From assembly GCA_963843605.1 (NCBI GenBank), contig CAWJLA010000002.1, positions 434,001 through 498,000 of the forward strand: DNA of 64,000 nucleotides, written 5' to 3'. Below the pieces are notes generated by a model that saw nothing but the letters and a program-made list of their open reading frames with translations, made no database searches and was not told the origin of the DNA. Source of the DNA: FEN-1297 sp963843605 (lineage in GTDB: Bacteria; Bacteroidota; Ignavibacteria; Ignavibacteriales; Ignavibacteriaceae). The translations under genes were made by a program, and so were the position numbers. Numbering within the stretch: position 1 is the stretch's first letter; the number at the start of each line of letters is the position of its first letter. Shown here in pieces: positions 1 to 7,739 of the stretch.

Positions 1-573
1 ATTGACTCGGTTAAAAAGATAATTGCAACCGGAATTGTTGGAATAAACATTGAAGATAGTATTGAATTAAATCCAATATTAATTGACGAGATGGAATTTT
101 GTGAAAGAATATCAGCCATTCGTGCATTATCAGATTCACTAGGCTTTCATTTAGTCGTTAATGCAAGGACTGATTCATTTTATACTTCGTTAAGTTCGCC
201 GCGAGAAAAATTATCTGAATCAATTAAGCGCGGCAATAAATACCGGGAAGCTGGCGCCGACTGCATATTTGTACAGCCTGTATGGGAAAAAGAAACAATT
301 TCAACATTGGTAAAGGAAATTAATGCCCCAATTAATATCCTTGCAAACCCTACAATTGGGGTAGGAATGCCACTATCCGTAAGCGAACTGCAGGATTTAG
401 GTGTTGCCCGTTTAAGCCTGGGATCAGGTTTGATGAAAGCTACTTTAGCTTTAATGAAAAAAGTTGCTGACGAACTATCTGAAAAAGGGACTTACAATAT
501 TTTATTAGATACTTTAACTCCTCTTCCAGACGCCGCAATGGCCTATAAAATGGCAATAGGGTTGAACAAATGA
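1..573 (+). CDS. Isocitrate lyase/PEP mutase family protein, 5' end cut by window edge
   Basis: The frame is open from base 1, so the N-terminus lies outside the window; the first internal ATG is at base 91. The visible part contains GINIEDS near its start, which resembles the metal/substrate-binding segment of the PEP mutase / 2-methylisocitrate lyase superfamily. It is followed by VNARTDSF, AGADCIFVQPV, and a C-terminal strand-helix pattern (GVARLSLGSGLMKA) typical of this TIM barrel. Members cleave or form C-C or C-P bonds on oxaloacetate-like acids; the substrate cannot be assigned here. It is the first of a run of unrelated plus-strand genes, and an attC-like inverted repeat lies about 55 bases after its stop, so I infer it may be a cassette gene. 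Family call is firm, exact reaction unknown. Confidence 0.8.
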   Translation: MDSVKKIIATGIVGINIEDSIELNPILIDEMEFCERISAIRALSDSLGFHLVVNARTDSFYTSLSSPREKLSESIKRGNKYREAGADCIFVQPVWEKETISTLVKEINAPINILANPTIGVGMPLSVSELQDLGVARLSLGSGLMKATLALMKKVADELSEKGTYNILLDTLTPLPDAAMAYKMAIGLNK

Positions 574-627
574 ACATTTCAAAACTAAGATGACGGGAGA
601 TGTTAAAAATAGAACAAATTTAAAAGC

Positions 628-666
628 GCTTATAACCACGCGATTAAACCCGGCCTCGTTATAAGC
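628..666 (+). repeat. attC-like inverted repeat (compact)
   Basis: A perfect 9-base inverted repeat, GCTTATAAC (628-636) and GTTATAAGC (658-666), encloses GATTAAACCCGG. The left half resembles the left arm of the larger site at 3760, which also places an AAC core a few bases before a (T)AAACCC/CAACCC box. It sits downstream of the first gene, where a cassette recombination site would be expected. The core bases do not match the RYYYAAC/GTTRRRY consensus exactly, so this could also be an ordinary terminator-like hairpin, although no T-run follows. Confidence 0.4.
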
Positions 667-798
667 TCATTTTAGTTTCAAACAATGCAATTGATAAAAT
701 ATGGAATCCGGTTGATGTATAATTTTAGTAAATCAAAGTTTTTTATAAATCAATAATACACTAACGTTAGGATTTATTAAAATCATTTGGAAATCTAC

Positions 799-1020
799 AT
801 GTTAAAAGCATTCACATCGTTAATGGAAGAAAATACAGAAGAAAAGAAAGAGTATCGCTGGCATGTAGCTATAAGTCTTTTTATACTATTCGTTTCCTGT
901 TCATTGGCAAACATCCCGGAACATTTGGATATTTTTTTGAAACCTGGATTGGCAGTCGCTATTGCAGCACATATCGCTTTTGATATTACCTTTCACGTCA
1001 TTGGTTCTCCGTTCAGGTAG
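799..1020 (+). CDS. Small membrane protein, unknown function
   Basis: This encodes about 73 residues from the ATG at 799; a TTG at 787 would add four residues and is less likely. After a charged N-terminus (EENTEEKKEYRW) there are two hydrophobic segments, roughly residues 22-38 and 48-66 of the shorter form, so a two-pass inner membrane protein is likely. I do not recognise a family. It is flanked by possible recombination sites (628-666 upstream and a GTTATGT-type core at 1153-1159 downstream) and has no operon partner, which fits a cassette gene. Confidence 0.5.
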   Translation: MLKAFTSLMEENTEEKKEYRWHVAISLFILFVSCSLANIPEHLDIFLKPGLAVAIAAHIAFDITFHVIGSPFR

Positions 1021-1202
1021 GGATAAAATTAATGCTGCTCGTATGCCTTGAAGTGTCTATCGTCCGGTTGGTACTTCCAAGTGAGAACTTGGAAAAATAT
1101 AATCCGTCAAATTTGTCATTTGGGGAGAAGAAAAGCAGACATACACGTAATCGTTATGTGCAACCGCAAAAAAAGAATGTCATAAACAGTAATTAGAAAG
1201 TT

Positions 1203-1656
1203 ATGAAAACAAAAACAGCATGAAATATCCTTATGATTTTATTGGCATTTCTCGGATTGAGTGCAATCGGAGGCGGCGGTGCTTTAATTATTTCGCCATC
1301 GGGAAAATTATTAGGAGGTTTACCTTTATCAATTTTAGAACATTTCCCTTTTACTAATTTTCTTGTTCCGGGTATCATTTTATTTCTCATTTTAGGGCTT
1401 ATTCCATGTCTTTTAGTATTTGCTTTGCTAAAGAAGCCTGCAAAATAAATATGCCGAGTATTTTAATTTTTTCAAGGATATGTATTGGGCATGGTCGTTC
1501 AGTATTTATGTAGCCTTTGCTCTAATTATTTGGATTCAAGTAGAAACAATTTATGTGCAAGGCGTATGCTGGCTGCAAACCTTTTACATGCTATATGCAA
1601 TACCAATAATTTTTGTCGCCTTGCTTAAGCAAGTCAGAACAATTTACAAAAAATGA
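1203..1656 (+). pseudogene. Broken small membrane protein gene (in-frame TGA plus frameshift)
   Basis: The frame starting at ATG 1203 (MKTKTA) meets TGA at 1221-1223 where a sense codon is expected, resumes through ATG 1233 (LAFLGLSAIGGGGALIISPSG), and ends at TAA 1446-1448. The other half continues smoothly in the +1 frame from about 1441 (YAEYFNFFKDMYWAWSFSIY ... VRTIYKK) to TGA at 1656. Joined, the two halves give one protein of about 150 residues with four hydrophobic segments, resembling a conserved hypothetical membrane protein of Bacteroidetes. The shift falls in the AAAATAAA run near 1441-1448. The gene is therefore broken twice, or once plus a sequence error. No function is known for the family. 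Confidence 0.65.
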
Positions 1657-1670
1657 AATACTAGGAAATA

Positions 1671-2483
1671 ATGATAATTGCATTTTTAATACTCGGGCTT
1701 CTCGTATTTATCATACTCATCGGCAAAATAAATCTGTGTGTTAAATTCAGCAAAGAAGTAAATGAACTTTTTGCTCAATCTAAAAGTATATCCGACCAAA
1801 AATTCCACAAAAGCCAACTTGACAATTTGCCGGAACCTGTTCAACTATATTTCAAACACGTTTTAAAAGAAGGACAACCATACATAAGTTATGCAAGGAT
1901 TAAACACGACGGACAATTTAAGATAGGCATTGACAAAGGTTGGATAAACATAAAAGGAGAACAATACGCTACAACTCAAAAACCGGGCTTTATTTGGAAA
2001 GGCACAACATCGATGTTTGTTGCACGAGATATGTATATTTCAGACAAAGGCAGACTAATTGCTTCCATTTTTTCTTTGTATAATGTTGTAGATGCAAAAG
2101 GAGAACAATATAATCAAGGTGAATTACTTCGTTGGCTTGGAGAAAGTATTCTGTATCCGACCAATTTTTTACCTAACGAAAGACTTAAATGGTTACCAAT
2201 TGATGCTACAACTTCAAAGCTTACATACGTCTACAAAGGACTTTCATTATTTTTTATAATTACATTTAACGAAATTGGTGAGATAACCGAGATGGAGACA
2301 AAGCGGTATATGAACGAGAAGGACTTAGAAACATGGGTTATCAAAGCAACAAATTACAAGCAATTGAATAATATATTTATACCGACGGCCTTTGATGTTT
2401 CATGGCGATTAGAAAAAGGAGATTTCAGTTACGCAAAATTCAATATAACAGAAGTTGAATACAATAAACCTGAAAAATTCTAG
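1671..2483 (+). CDS. DUF6544/DUF6920-like protein
   Basis: The product is 270 residues with one N-terminal hydrophobic helix (about residues 2-20) and a soluble remainder. The segment PEPVQLYFKHVLKEG (about residues 54-69) followed by an extended beta-rich region (IKHDGQFKIG, GFIWKGTTSMF, LIASIFSLYNVVDAKG) resembles the DUF6544 (also DUF6920) family of membrane-anchored proteins with unknown function. It starts 15 bases after the broken membrane gene and could have shared a cassette with it. The stop is followed by a region with two attC-like right ends. I am moderately sure of the family and cannot suggest a substrate. Confidence 0.55.
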   Translation: MIIAFLILGLLVFIILIGKINLCVKFSKEVNELFAQSKSISDQKFHKSQLDNLPEPVQLYFKHVLKEGQPYISYARIKHDGQFKIGIDKGWINIKGEQYATTQKPGFIWKGTTSMFVARDMYISDKGRLIASIFSLYNVVDAKGEQYNQGELLRWLGESILYPTNFLPNERLKWLPIDATTSKLTYVYKGLSLFFIITFNEIGEITEMETKRYMNEKDLETWVIKATNYKQLNNIFIPTAFDVSWRLEKGDFSYAKFNITEVEYNKPEKF

Positions 2484-2520
2484 CTTCCAGAGAAAGCGGC
2501 ATCAGGCATAGAGGTAAACT

Positions 2521-2660
2521 GGGTTAACTGCGCCGCGTTAGAACGCAAGGACAGTTTATGGTAAACCATATGAATATTTTGAAATTGTTTTTTAATTATT
2601 TACGTTGTCGTTCTAACTTAGCCCTCCGCTCCGGGCGGCAAGTTAGTTGCCACGTTAGGT
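2521..2660 (+). repeat. attC-like ends between the DUF6544-like gene and the RsgA-like gene
   Basis: Two possible cassette ends lie in this gene-free stretch. The first is GGGTTAA (2521-2527) followed after nine bases by GTTAG (2537-2541), exactly the arrangement seen at 3943-3963. The second is a hairpin with CTAACTT at 2614-2620 and AAGTTAG at 2640-2646, with one unpaired A beside a GCC/GGC pair, ending in a GTTAGGT core at 2654-2660 that matches GTTRRRY. If both are real, the interval 2544-2660 would be a gene-less cassette. Nothing coding was seen from 2484 to 2687. Confidence 0.4.
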
Positions 2661-2687
2661 ACTATAAATAATAGGTGGTAAATAAAT

Positions 2688-3755
2688 ATGAGTAATTATG
2701 AAAAACTTGGATTCGGCAAATGGTTCCAAGATAGAATTGAAACAACGAAATTAAATGAATTACAAATTGCCAGAGTAATCAGTGTAAATAGAAATAGTTT
2801 TATTGTTTCAAACGGTATTAATGATATTTACGCAGAATTGACCGGGAAATTCTTATTCAATTCCGATTCATCACTGGATTTTCCGACTGTCGGCGATTGG
2901 GTATATATTCAAATGTTTGATGAAGATTCTTTAGCAATCATTCACGATATATTTCCTCGGAAATCATTGTTAAAGAGAAAAACATCAGGCAAAAATATTG
3001 AGTATCAACTAATTGCCGCGAATATAGATACAGCAATTATAATGCAATCGCTTAATGATAATTTTAATTTAAGAAGGCTTGAACGCTATTTGGTGATGAT
3101 AAATGAAAGCAATATTACTCCGGTTATTTTCTTGAGCAAAAGTGACCTAATAAGTATTGATGAAATCGACAAAAAGAAAAATGATATTTATAAAATTTTC
3201 CCAAATATTAAAATCGAAGCTTTCAGTAATAACAGTATCACAGACATTGAAAAAATCAAAGATCATTTTATCCCTGCCATGACTTATTGTCTGCTTGGTT
3301 CCTCTGGCGTTGGCAAAACTACATTATTAAATAATTTAATACAGAAGGAATTATATAAAACTCAGCCAATTAGGGAGAAAGACGGAAGGGGCAAACATAC
3401 TACAACTCGCCGTGAACTTATAGTAATAGAAAATGGCTCGATTGTAATAGACAACCCCGGGATGCGTGAACTTGGAATAATATCTATGGATTCGGGACTC
3501 GATGATACATTTAATGAAATAGTGGAACTATCAAGCCAATGCCGCTTTAAGGATTGCACTCATACCGTTGAAAAAGATTGTGCTGTTATAAAAGCAGTGG
3601 AACAAGGCAAAATTTCCGAAGAGAGATATAATAACTACATGAAGATTTATAAAGAGTCCATATATTACGAAATGTCATATTACGAAAAGAGACAGAAAGA
3701 TAAAAAGTTCGGGAAATTCATACACACTTACATGAAAAATAAAAAAGATAAATAA
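2688..3755 (+). CDS. rsgA: RsgA-type ribosome small-subunit GTPase
   Basis: This 355-residue product has the three-part RsgA/YjeQ layout. An N-terminal OB-fold spans about residues 28-95. A circularly permuted GTPase domain follows, with the motif order G4 (SKSD, 150-153), G1 (GSSGVGKT, 204-211) and G3 (DNPG, 255-258). A C-terminal zinc motif uses Cys285, Cys290, His292 and Cys298. RsgA binds 30S subunits and helps late maturation, releasing after GTP hydrolysis. The gene stands alone, is preceded by the possible RBS ATAGGTGG, and is bracketed by attC-like sites; the right-hand site starts five bases after the stop. A core ribosome-assembly factor on a cassette is unusual, and the host may carry another copy. 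Confidence 0.9.
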   Translation: MSNYEKLGFGKWFQDRIETTKLNELQIARVISVNRNSFIVSNGINDIYAELTGKFLFNSDSSLDFPTVGDWVYIQMFDEDSLAIIHDIFPRKSLLKRKTSGKNIEYQLIAANIDTAIIMQSLNDNFNLRRLERYLVMINESNITPVIFLSKSDLISIDEIDKKKNDIYKIFPNIKIEAFSNNSITDIEKIKDHFIPAMTYCLLGSSGVGKTTLLNNLIQKELYKTQPIREKDGRGKHTTTRRELIVIENGSIVIDNPGMRELGIISMDSGLDDTFNEIVELSSQCRFKDCTHTVEKDCAVIKAVEQGKISEERYNNYMKIYKESIYYEMSYYEKRQKDKKFGKFIHTYMKNKKDK

Positions 3756-3759
3756 TAAC

Positions 3760-3965
3760 ACTTAACCAAGTGTTTCAACCCGCCCGCGACATCGCCATCG
3801 GCAATTTCAAATATTTTCGGTTTTAATGTCACGTTTCGGCGGAGTTGTTCAAAGTTATCTGACCTTGTTATTACTTTCCAGATTATCGGCAGATCAATTC
3901 TCATTGGTGTTTTTGTTTTGGGCAGCCGCATAGCGGTAGACCGGGTTAAACACGCCTTGTTAGGC
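3760..3965 (+). repeat. Long attC-like recombination site
   Basis: This is the best attC candidate in the window. The left core ACTTAAC (3760-3766) matches RYYYAAC and the right core GTTAGGC (3959-3965) matches GTTRRRY. Inside them GTTTCAACCCG (3772-3782) pairs with CGGGTTAAAC (3942-3951), giving the expected R''-L'' / L'-R' order with unequal spacers. The site begins five bases after the RsgA stop, as cassette sites do. At 206 bases it is longer than most known attC sites, and the middle contains further partial inverted repeats. Confidence 0.55.
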
Positions 3966-3997
3966 CGCATATAAAATTAGATTAATAGGAAAAGTTT

Positions 3998-4158
3998 ATG
4001 AAAAATAGAATTATTATTTTCTTTTTATTTTATTCAATTTCTGCCTCAATAGCCCAAACACAGTCCTATATTCGAAGGACCTAAGAAAATGAATAAAATA
4101 TTAGTCAATGATATCTTGGATTCAAGAACGAAATTAGCAGATAAAAAGTAATGGATAA
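3998..4158 (+). pseudogene. Remnant of a small secreted-protein gene
   Basis: ATG at 3998 opens a 28-codon frame that reads as a clean signal peptide (MKNRIIIFFLFYSISASIAQ) and then stops at a TAA near 4082. A second frame overlaps it (FEGPKKMNKILVNDILDSRT...) and runs to TAA near 4150. This suggests a small exported protein truncated by a frameshift or deletion. I cannot recognise the original product. It lies inside the interval bounded by the sites at 3760-3965 and 4160-4392. Confidence 0.3.
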
Positions 4159-4159
4159 T

Positions 4160-4392
4160 GACTAACCCGCCAATCAAGCGGATACCGTATTCACATTCGG
4201 CAATTTTGTAATTATATAAAATAATATATATAGAGCTACTGTTATACCATTGTTGTGACCATGCTTAAGAACACACAACGGAATTAAACAGACAAGATAA
4301 CTTGTTTAATATTAATAAATAAATTAACATCGAGAAGTGGAGATGAGAAACCACTTTAAAAAACGGGGCGAAATATAAACGCCAAGTTAGTC
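4160..4392 (+). repeat. Possible attC-like inverted repeat
   Basis: GACTAAC at 4160-4166 is the exact inverse of GTTAGTC at 4386-4392, and CCGCC after the left core is partly mirrored by GGGGCG near 4364. The cores deviate by one base from the attC consensus on each side, but the change is compensated, so the pairing is intact. The spacing (233 bases) is long. The interval holds no convincing gene. Confidence 0.35.
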
Positions 4393-4416
4393 GGTTAAAA
4401 AATGGAAGTTAAATAA

Positions 4417-4686
4417 ATGGTAACAGCAATTATCCAACATGAAGTTAAAAACTTTGCAGAATGGAAAAAAATATTTGATGCAGATGATCCAAATCGTGCA
4501 AAAGCGGGAGTTAAATTAATAGGTCTTTACACATCGGTCAAAAACCCAAATGATGTAACAATGATCTTTGAAGCTCCCAGTGCAGAACTATATGACAAAA
4601 TGATGAGTGACCCCAAAAGACAAGAAGATATGAAGAAAGCTGGTGTAGTCAGTGCGCCTACCGCAACAATTTTAAACAAGGTTTAA
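4417..4686 (+). CDS. Dimeric alpha/beta-barrel (ABM/cyclase-like) small protein
   Basis: The product is 89 residues, with the beta-alpha-beta-beta-alpha-beta order of a ferredoxin-like half barrel. An N-terminal strand (VTAIIQHEV) leads to the helix around NFAEWKKIFDAD, a central strand pair (KLIGLYTSVKNPNDVTMIFEA), a helix (AELYDKMMSD) and a final strand (TATILNKV). Small proteins of this fold are common in environmental gene cassettes and act as heme-degrading or ABM-type monooxygenases, cyclases, or remain uncharacterised. No catalytic residues can be assigned. It stands alone between possible recombination sites. Confidence 0.6.
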   Translation: MVTAIIQHEVKNFAEWKKIFDADDPNRAKAGVKLIGLYTSVKNPNDVTMIFEAPSAELYDKMMSDPKRQEDMKKAGVVSAPTATILNKV

Positions 4687-4697
4687 TTAAAACATAC

Positions 4698-4740
4698 ATG
4701 TAACGGATAAATATCCATTTTACAAGCTTTACCGTTGGGT
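4698..4740 (+). repeat. Weak attC-like site after the alpha/beta-barrel gene
   Basis: ATGTAAC (4698-4704) and GTTGGGT (4734-4740) flank a 29-base interior, with GTAACGG partly complementary to CCGTTG. The right core fits GTTRRRY and the left core misses RYYYAAC by one base. It lies 12 bases after the stop codon. The inner boxes are poor, so this is the least certain member of the set. Confidence 0.25.
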
Positions 4741-5108
4741 AGAGATTAAAGAATTATAAATTTGCAAATATTATTGGAGTTTAAAAGTTTGGAAGCGAAA
4801 CCAGCTCAATCCCTACATACAAAATGAGTTATCTCCGCTCATCCCTAATAAAAGTGTAATCCGTAAGTTCAGTATTAAATTCTGTCTATACCTAGTAAAT
4901 TCGAAAGAATTTTAGTTGCACTTTGAAAAATCAAAAGTGTAATTTGTTCTAGGCCAGCACAACCAATACGCCCCCAGTGAAAAGGCAGTGAAAATTTTCA
5001 CTGCCGCTCGCTTATGGTAACAAGCTGCTATCCTAGAATTGAGATCAATATCACCACCTTTAATTTTCATAGACTTTATTTTAGTTATAGGAATTAGAAA
5101 ATCATAGA
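4741..5108. other. Gene-free stretch with a 22-base perfect palindrome
   Basis: No gene was seen. Bases 4984-5005 form a perfect palindrome built on GGCAGTGAAAA and its complement with no loop. The half-site CAGTGAAAA occurs again immediately before it at 4975-4983, in direct orientation. The symmetry without a loop or T-run fits a dimer-binding operator or a recombination-related site better than a terminator. The next gene starts about 100 bases downstream. Confidence 0.45.
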
Positions 5109-5741
5109 ATGGAGACTCCTAGGACAGAAGTAATAATTATTAATTATAAAGAAGAGAAGGACGATATGTGCTTAGCTTATAATATGGCCGATCAAGCTGA
5201 ACGAAAACTTTTTGAAAAGCATCGGATAGAATATGAAAACGGAATATTTTACAAATTATTTGAGCGTAAAATATCTTTTTTCAAATCATCGAAATCTATA
5301 ATATATACACCGTTTGAAAGAATAAAAATGGAATCAGGGAAAGTATATATTGATGAAGACGGTATTATAGAAAAATTCAACCAGTTAAGTACCGGAGAAT
5401 GGCGCATCCATTCAAAATATCCAAGAGGTTTTCATGCATTTTTAGGAGTTCCAAGAACAGTCAATCGTCCATTCAAAACATATTTCCCGGTAATGCTTGC
5501 CGATATTGTTGCATTCGGTATAGATAGATTTTATGCAATAGACGTTAAAACATCTTTTAAGCCGTGCAGACATACGGAGATAGCCGGCAAGGTTATGTAT
5601 ATTTTCGATGAAGAGACCTGGAAGCAGTATCAGGCCGACATTACTACCAAGCCTATCGATTTAGAAGAAATGGAGGTTAAAGTTAATACTGAATTTGCTT
5701 TGGAGGTACAGTCTTTCACATACCAAACCGATATAGATTAA
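5109..5741 (+). CDS. Hypothetical protein
   Basis: This is 210 residues from ATG 5109; an alternative start is ATG 5166 (MCLAYNMADQ). No signal peptide or membrane segment is visible. The centre has an aromatic-rich stretch (KSSKSIIYTPFERIKMESGKVYIDEDG) and a GFHAFLG motif followed by a hydrophobic run and IAGKVMYIFDEET. This recalls small phage or plasmid hypothetical proteins with a GFHxF motif, but I cannot name a family. It sits alone in the accessory region. Confidence 0.45.
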   Translation: METPRTEVIIINYKEEKDDMCLAYNMADQAERKLFEKHRIEYENGIFYKLFERKISFFKSSKSIIYTPFERIKMESGKVYIDEDGIIEKFNQLSTGEWRIHSKYPRGFHAFLGVPRTVNRPFKTYFPVMLADIVAFGIDRFYAIDVKTSFKPCRHTEIAGKVMYIFDEETWKQYQADITTKPIDLEEMEVKVNTEFALEVQSFTYQTDID

Positions 5742-6309
5742 GAGGACATTCATTGCTCGGTAGTGATGATAGTTAGGACAATAACGGTTTCCCCTCCCCC
5801 GGTTGAAAATGATATATTGCAGATTAATAGAAGTATAGAGGATATAAATATTATTCCAAAATTTGTAAAGAATTTGCAAACAAATATACATTAGATTTTG
5901 CCTTATTACTCCGTGAAAATTAATTATAAAAAATATTCTTTAAACTTAATAAGTCCTAGAAATAAAAAGGGCTCACCTATCCGGTTTAAAATATTTTACA
6001 AAACTTGCGAGCCTGATCCGGATACCACGGCGCCTGGTTGGGTTCAATATTCTTTTAAGTTCGAATTTAAAACTTTATTTCAGCCGTCGTCCAATCATAC
6101 ATATTAGGCGTGTAATACTCCCGGTAGTCAGACTCTTCCCCCAACATGTTTGTACAAGGGTATATATAGTATACAATCTAATATAGCGAGTATTTTGGTT
6201 GCGCTTTGTTATTAACCTTAAACATCTTGCACTACTACAACTAACCTGCCAACATTATAAAAGGACAGGGTAGGTTTGGTCGTGCAATGCTGCTATCGAT
6301 TAGCGTAAC
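5742..6309. other. Gene-free, degraded stretch
   Basis: Only short frames are present, with no codon pattern or RBS worth calling. An inverted repeat GGTCGTG (near 6277) and CACGACC (near 6322) brackets the start of the worn T9SS-related gene. The stretch is probably the decayed upstream part of that gene or of a lost neighbour. Confidence 0.35.
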
Positions 6310-6818
6310 TTGTGCAACCAACACGACCCGAAAACATTTTTATGTTATTCTTTAATGAAAACTGGATGTTATAATTATGATGGTCCTGGCCCGGGTACTG
6401 GTTTAACTTCAGTTCAGATGAAACAAATAGAATCACTTGTGGAGTGGGACTTTAATAATATACGGCCTATTAACCCTAGTATATACAATGGTTATCCAAA
6501 TTTAGGCATGAATATCCCGACTTCTATAAATCTCGAAAGAGTAAAGGCAGCAAATGTAAATCACGTCCATAATCTGAATTACCCTAATCCATTTAATCCA
6601 ACGACGACAATAAGATATGAAGTTTCGAAATCATGTTTTGCAACAGATAAAGTCTTTGACATACTAGGTAAGGAAGCAGCAACACTTTTAAATGGAAATA
6701 AATCGACTGAAATTTACAGTGTTCAGTTTATTGCTAGTGGACTTTCAAGTTGGGTTTACTTGCACATAATGCGGGTTGGGAATTTCGTTTCAATAAGAAC
6801 TTAGTTTTGTTGAAATAA
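6310..6818 (+). pseudogene. Remnant of a T9SS-sorted secreted protein
   Basis: Near residue 93 of the 164-codon frame is NYPNPFNPTTTIRYEV, the start of the Ignavibacteria-type T9SS C-terminal domain, followed by the recognisable core KVFDILGKEAATLLNGNKS. The usual GxYxYR strand reads SSWVYLHIMRVGNF, and the frame stops at 6804. The expected C-terminus LVLLK is present one frame over and ends at TAA 6816-6818. So at least one indel and several substitutions have worn the gene, and there is no signal peptide upstream. The passenger domain cannot be identified. Confidence 0.6.
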
Positions 6819-6842
6819 AAAATATTTAATATAACTTTTATC

Positions 6843-6867
6843 AAAGTCGGAAAATCTCCGGCTTTTT
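6843..6867 (+). terminator. Rho-independent-type terminator
   Basis: AAAGTCGGA (6843-6851) pairs with TCCGGCTTT (6857-6865), with one G-T pair, followed by further T residues. It lies just after the worn T9SS gene and may also separate it from the converging PPOX gene. Confidence 0.5.
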
Positions 6868-6943
6868 ATACAATAAATTTTCAAAATAGGTTAAAGCTAA
6901 ACCTTTTCTTAACCTGAATTAAATTGATTCTTAATTTTAAACT

Positions 6944-7342
6944 CTAAGCTATCCTTTTACCTGCTGTAGGACCCGGTTTAAGAGAATGTATTTCAGAAAT
7001 ATTAATAACTGCAACGGCAAAAGGTTTAGGTCTTCCCAATTTAGCAGAAGCTGCAGCTGCTGTTTCAAATAGTTCTCCGCTATCCTGTAATGATGCATTT
7101 CCTATAAATCTGAATCCATCGACTATATCACGGTTAACGACAGCAACAGAGACTTTTGAGCCTCTTTTAATATTTGCGTATGTCGCACCACCGGTTCCTT
7201 CTGTAAATATGAGTGATTCATCCGACAATACCCGGGTAGAGCGTTTAGGAGCCACATTGGGGGTACCGTCAGCATTTACCGTAGCAATAAAACATTGCTG
7301 TGTTGCGACCATTTCTTTCATCTCCTGAGTTAACTTTGACAT
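6944..7342 (-). CDS. Pyridoxamine 5'-phosphate oxidase-family (FMN-binding split barrel) protein
   Basis: The product is 132 residues with the split-barrel pattern of PPOX-like flavoproteins. It starts with a strand (QQCFIATVNADGTPNVAPKR), then the LIFTEGTGGATYANIKRGSKVSVAVVN segment where FMN phosphate usually binds, then GFRFIGNASL and a C-terminal strand (FAVAVINISEIHSLKPG). Such small members are often stress-related flavin reductases or general-stress-protein-26-like; the substrate is unknown. A strong RBS (GGAGGATAAA) precedes the ATG. It is a monocistronic minus-strand gene in an otherwise decayed stretch. Confidence 0.8.
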   Translation of the reverse strand: MSKLTQEMKEMVATQQCFIATVNADGTPNVAPKRSTRVLSDESLIFTEGTGGATYANIKRGSKVSVAVVNRDIVDGFRFIGNASLQDSGELFETAAAASAKLGRPKPFAVAVINISEIHSLKPGPTAGKRIA

Positions 7343-7739
7343 TTTATCCTCCTACGCTATAAAAACATTATTTTAAAAAAATATTCCTATATAAATTTAT
7401 TACTTCTGTCCTATATTATTAAGAAAAATACGAAATATTTCTTTTTGTGAAAAATCATTTTAAAATACCTGAATAATAAATCTTTTAAAGGGTCACTGTT
7501 CTAAATACTTTTTTTGAAGAGAAATATCGGGGATATAATTATGTACAGAAAAGTAATCCATATTATTTTTCTTATCTATTATTAATTTATCGAACAATTC
7601 AATTTAATATATATAACATGCCACAAAATTAAGGTTTAATTATAAATAGGTAATGTTCTATTGTCAAGCATTCACAAATTGATAAATTTTAATTTTAGAA
7701 TTAAATATCTCTATTGTAATCAACCTCTAAATAAGGTAT
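7343..7739. other. Gene-free upstream region
   Basis: This is an AT-rich stretch between the divergent PPOX gene and the transposase remnant. No gene, repeat or clear promoter was recognised. Confidence 0.4.

Noticed and set aside
5898..6107. 69-codon plus-strand open frame
   Set aside because: It begins at a non-ATG codon without RBS and lies in decayed sequence, with no homology signal visible.
6108..6309. Possible attC-like site (CTAACC...GGTAGG) upstream of the worn T9SS gene
   Set aside because: The pairing is short and interrupted, and no second core fits the consensus.
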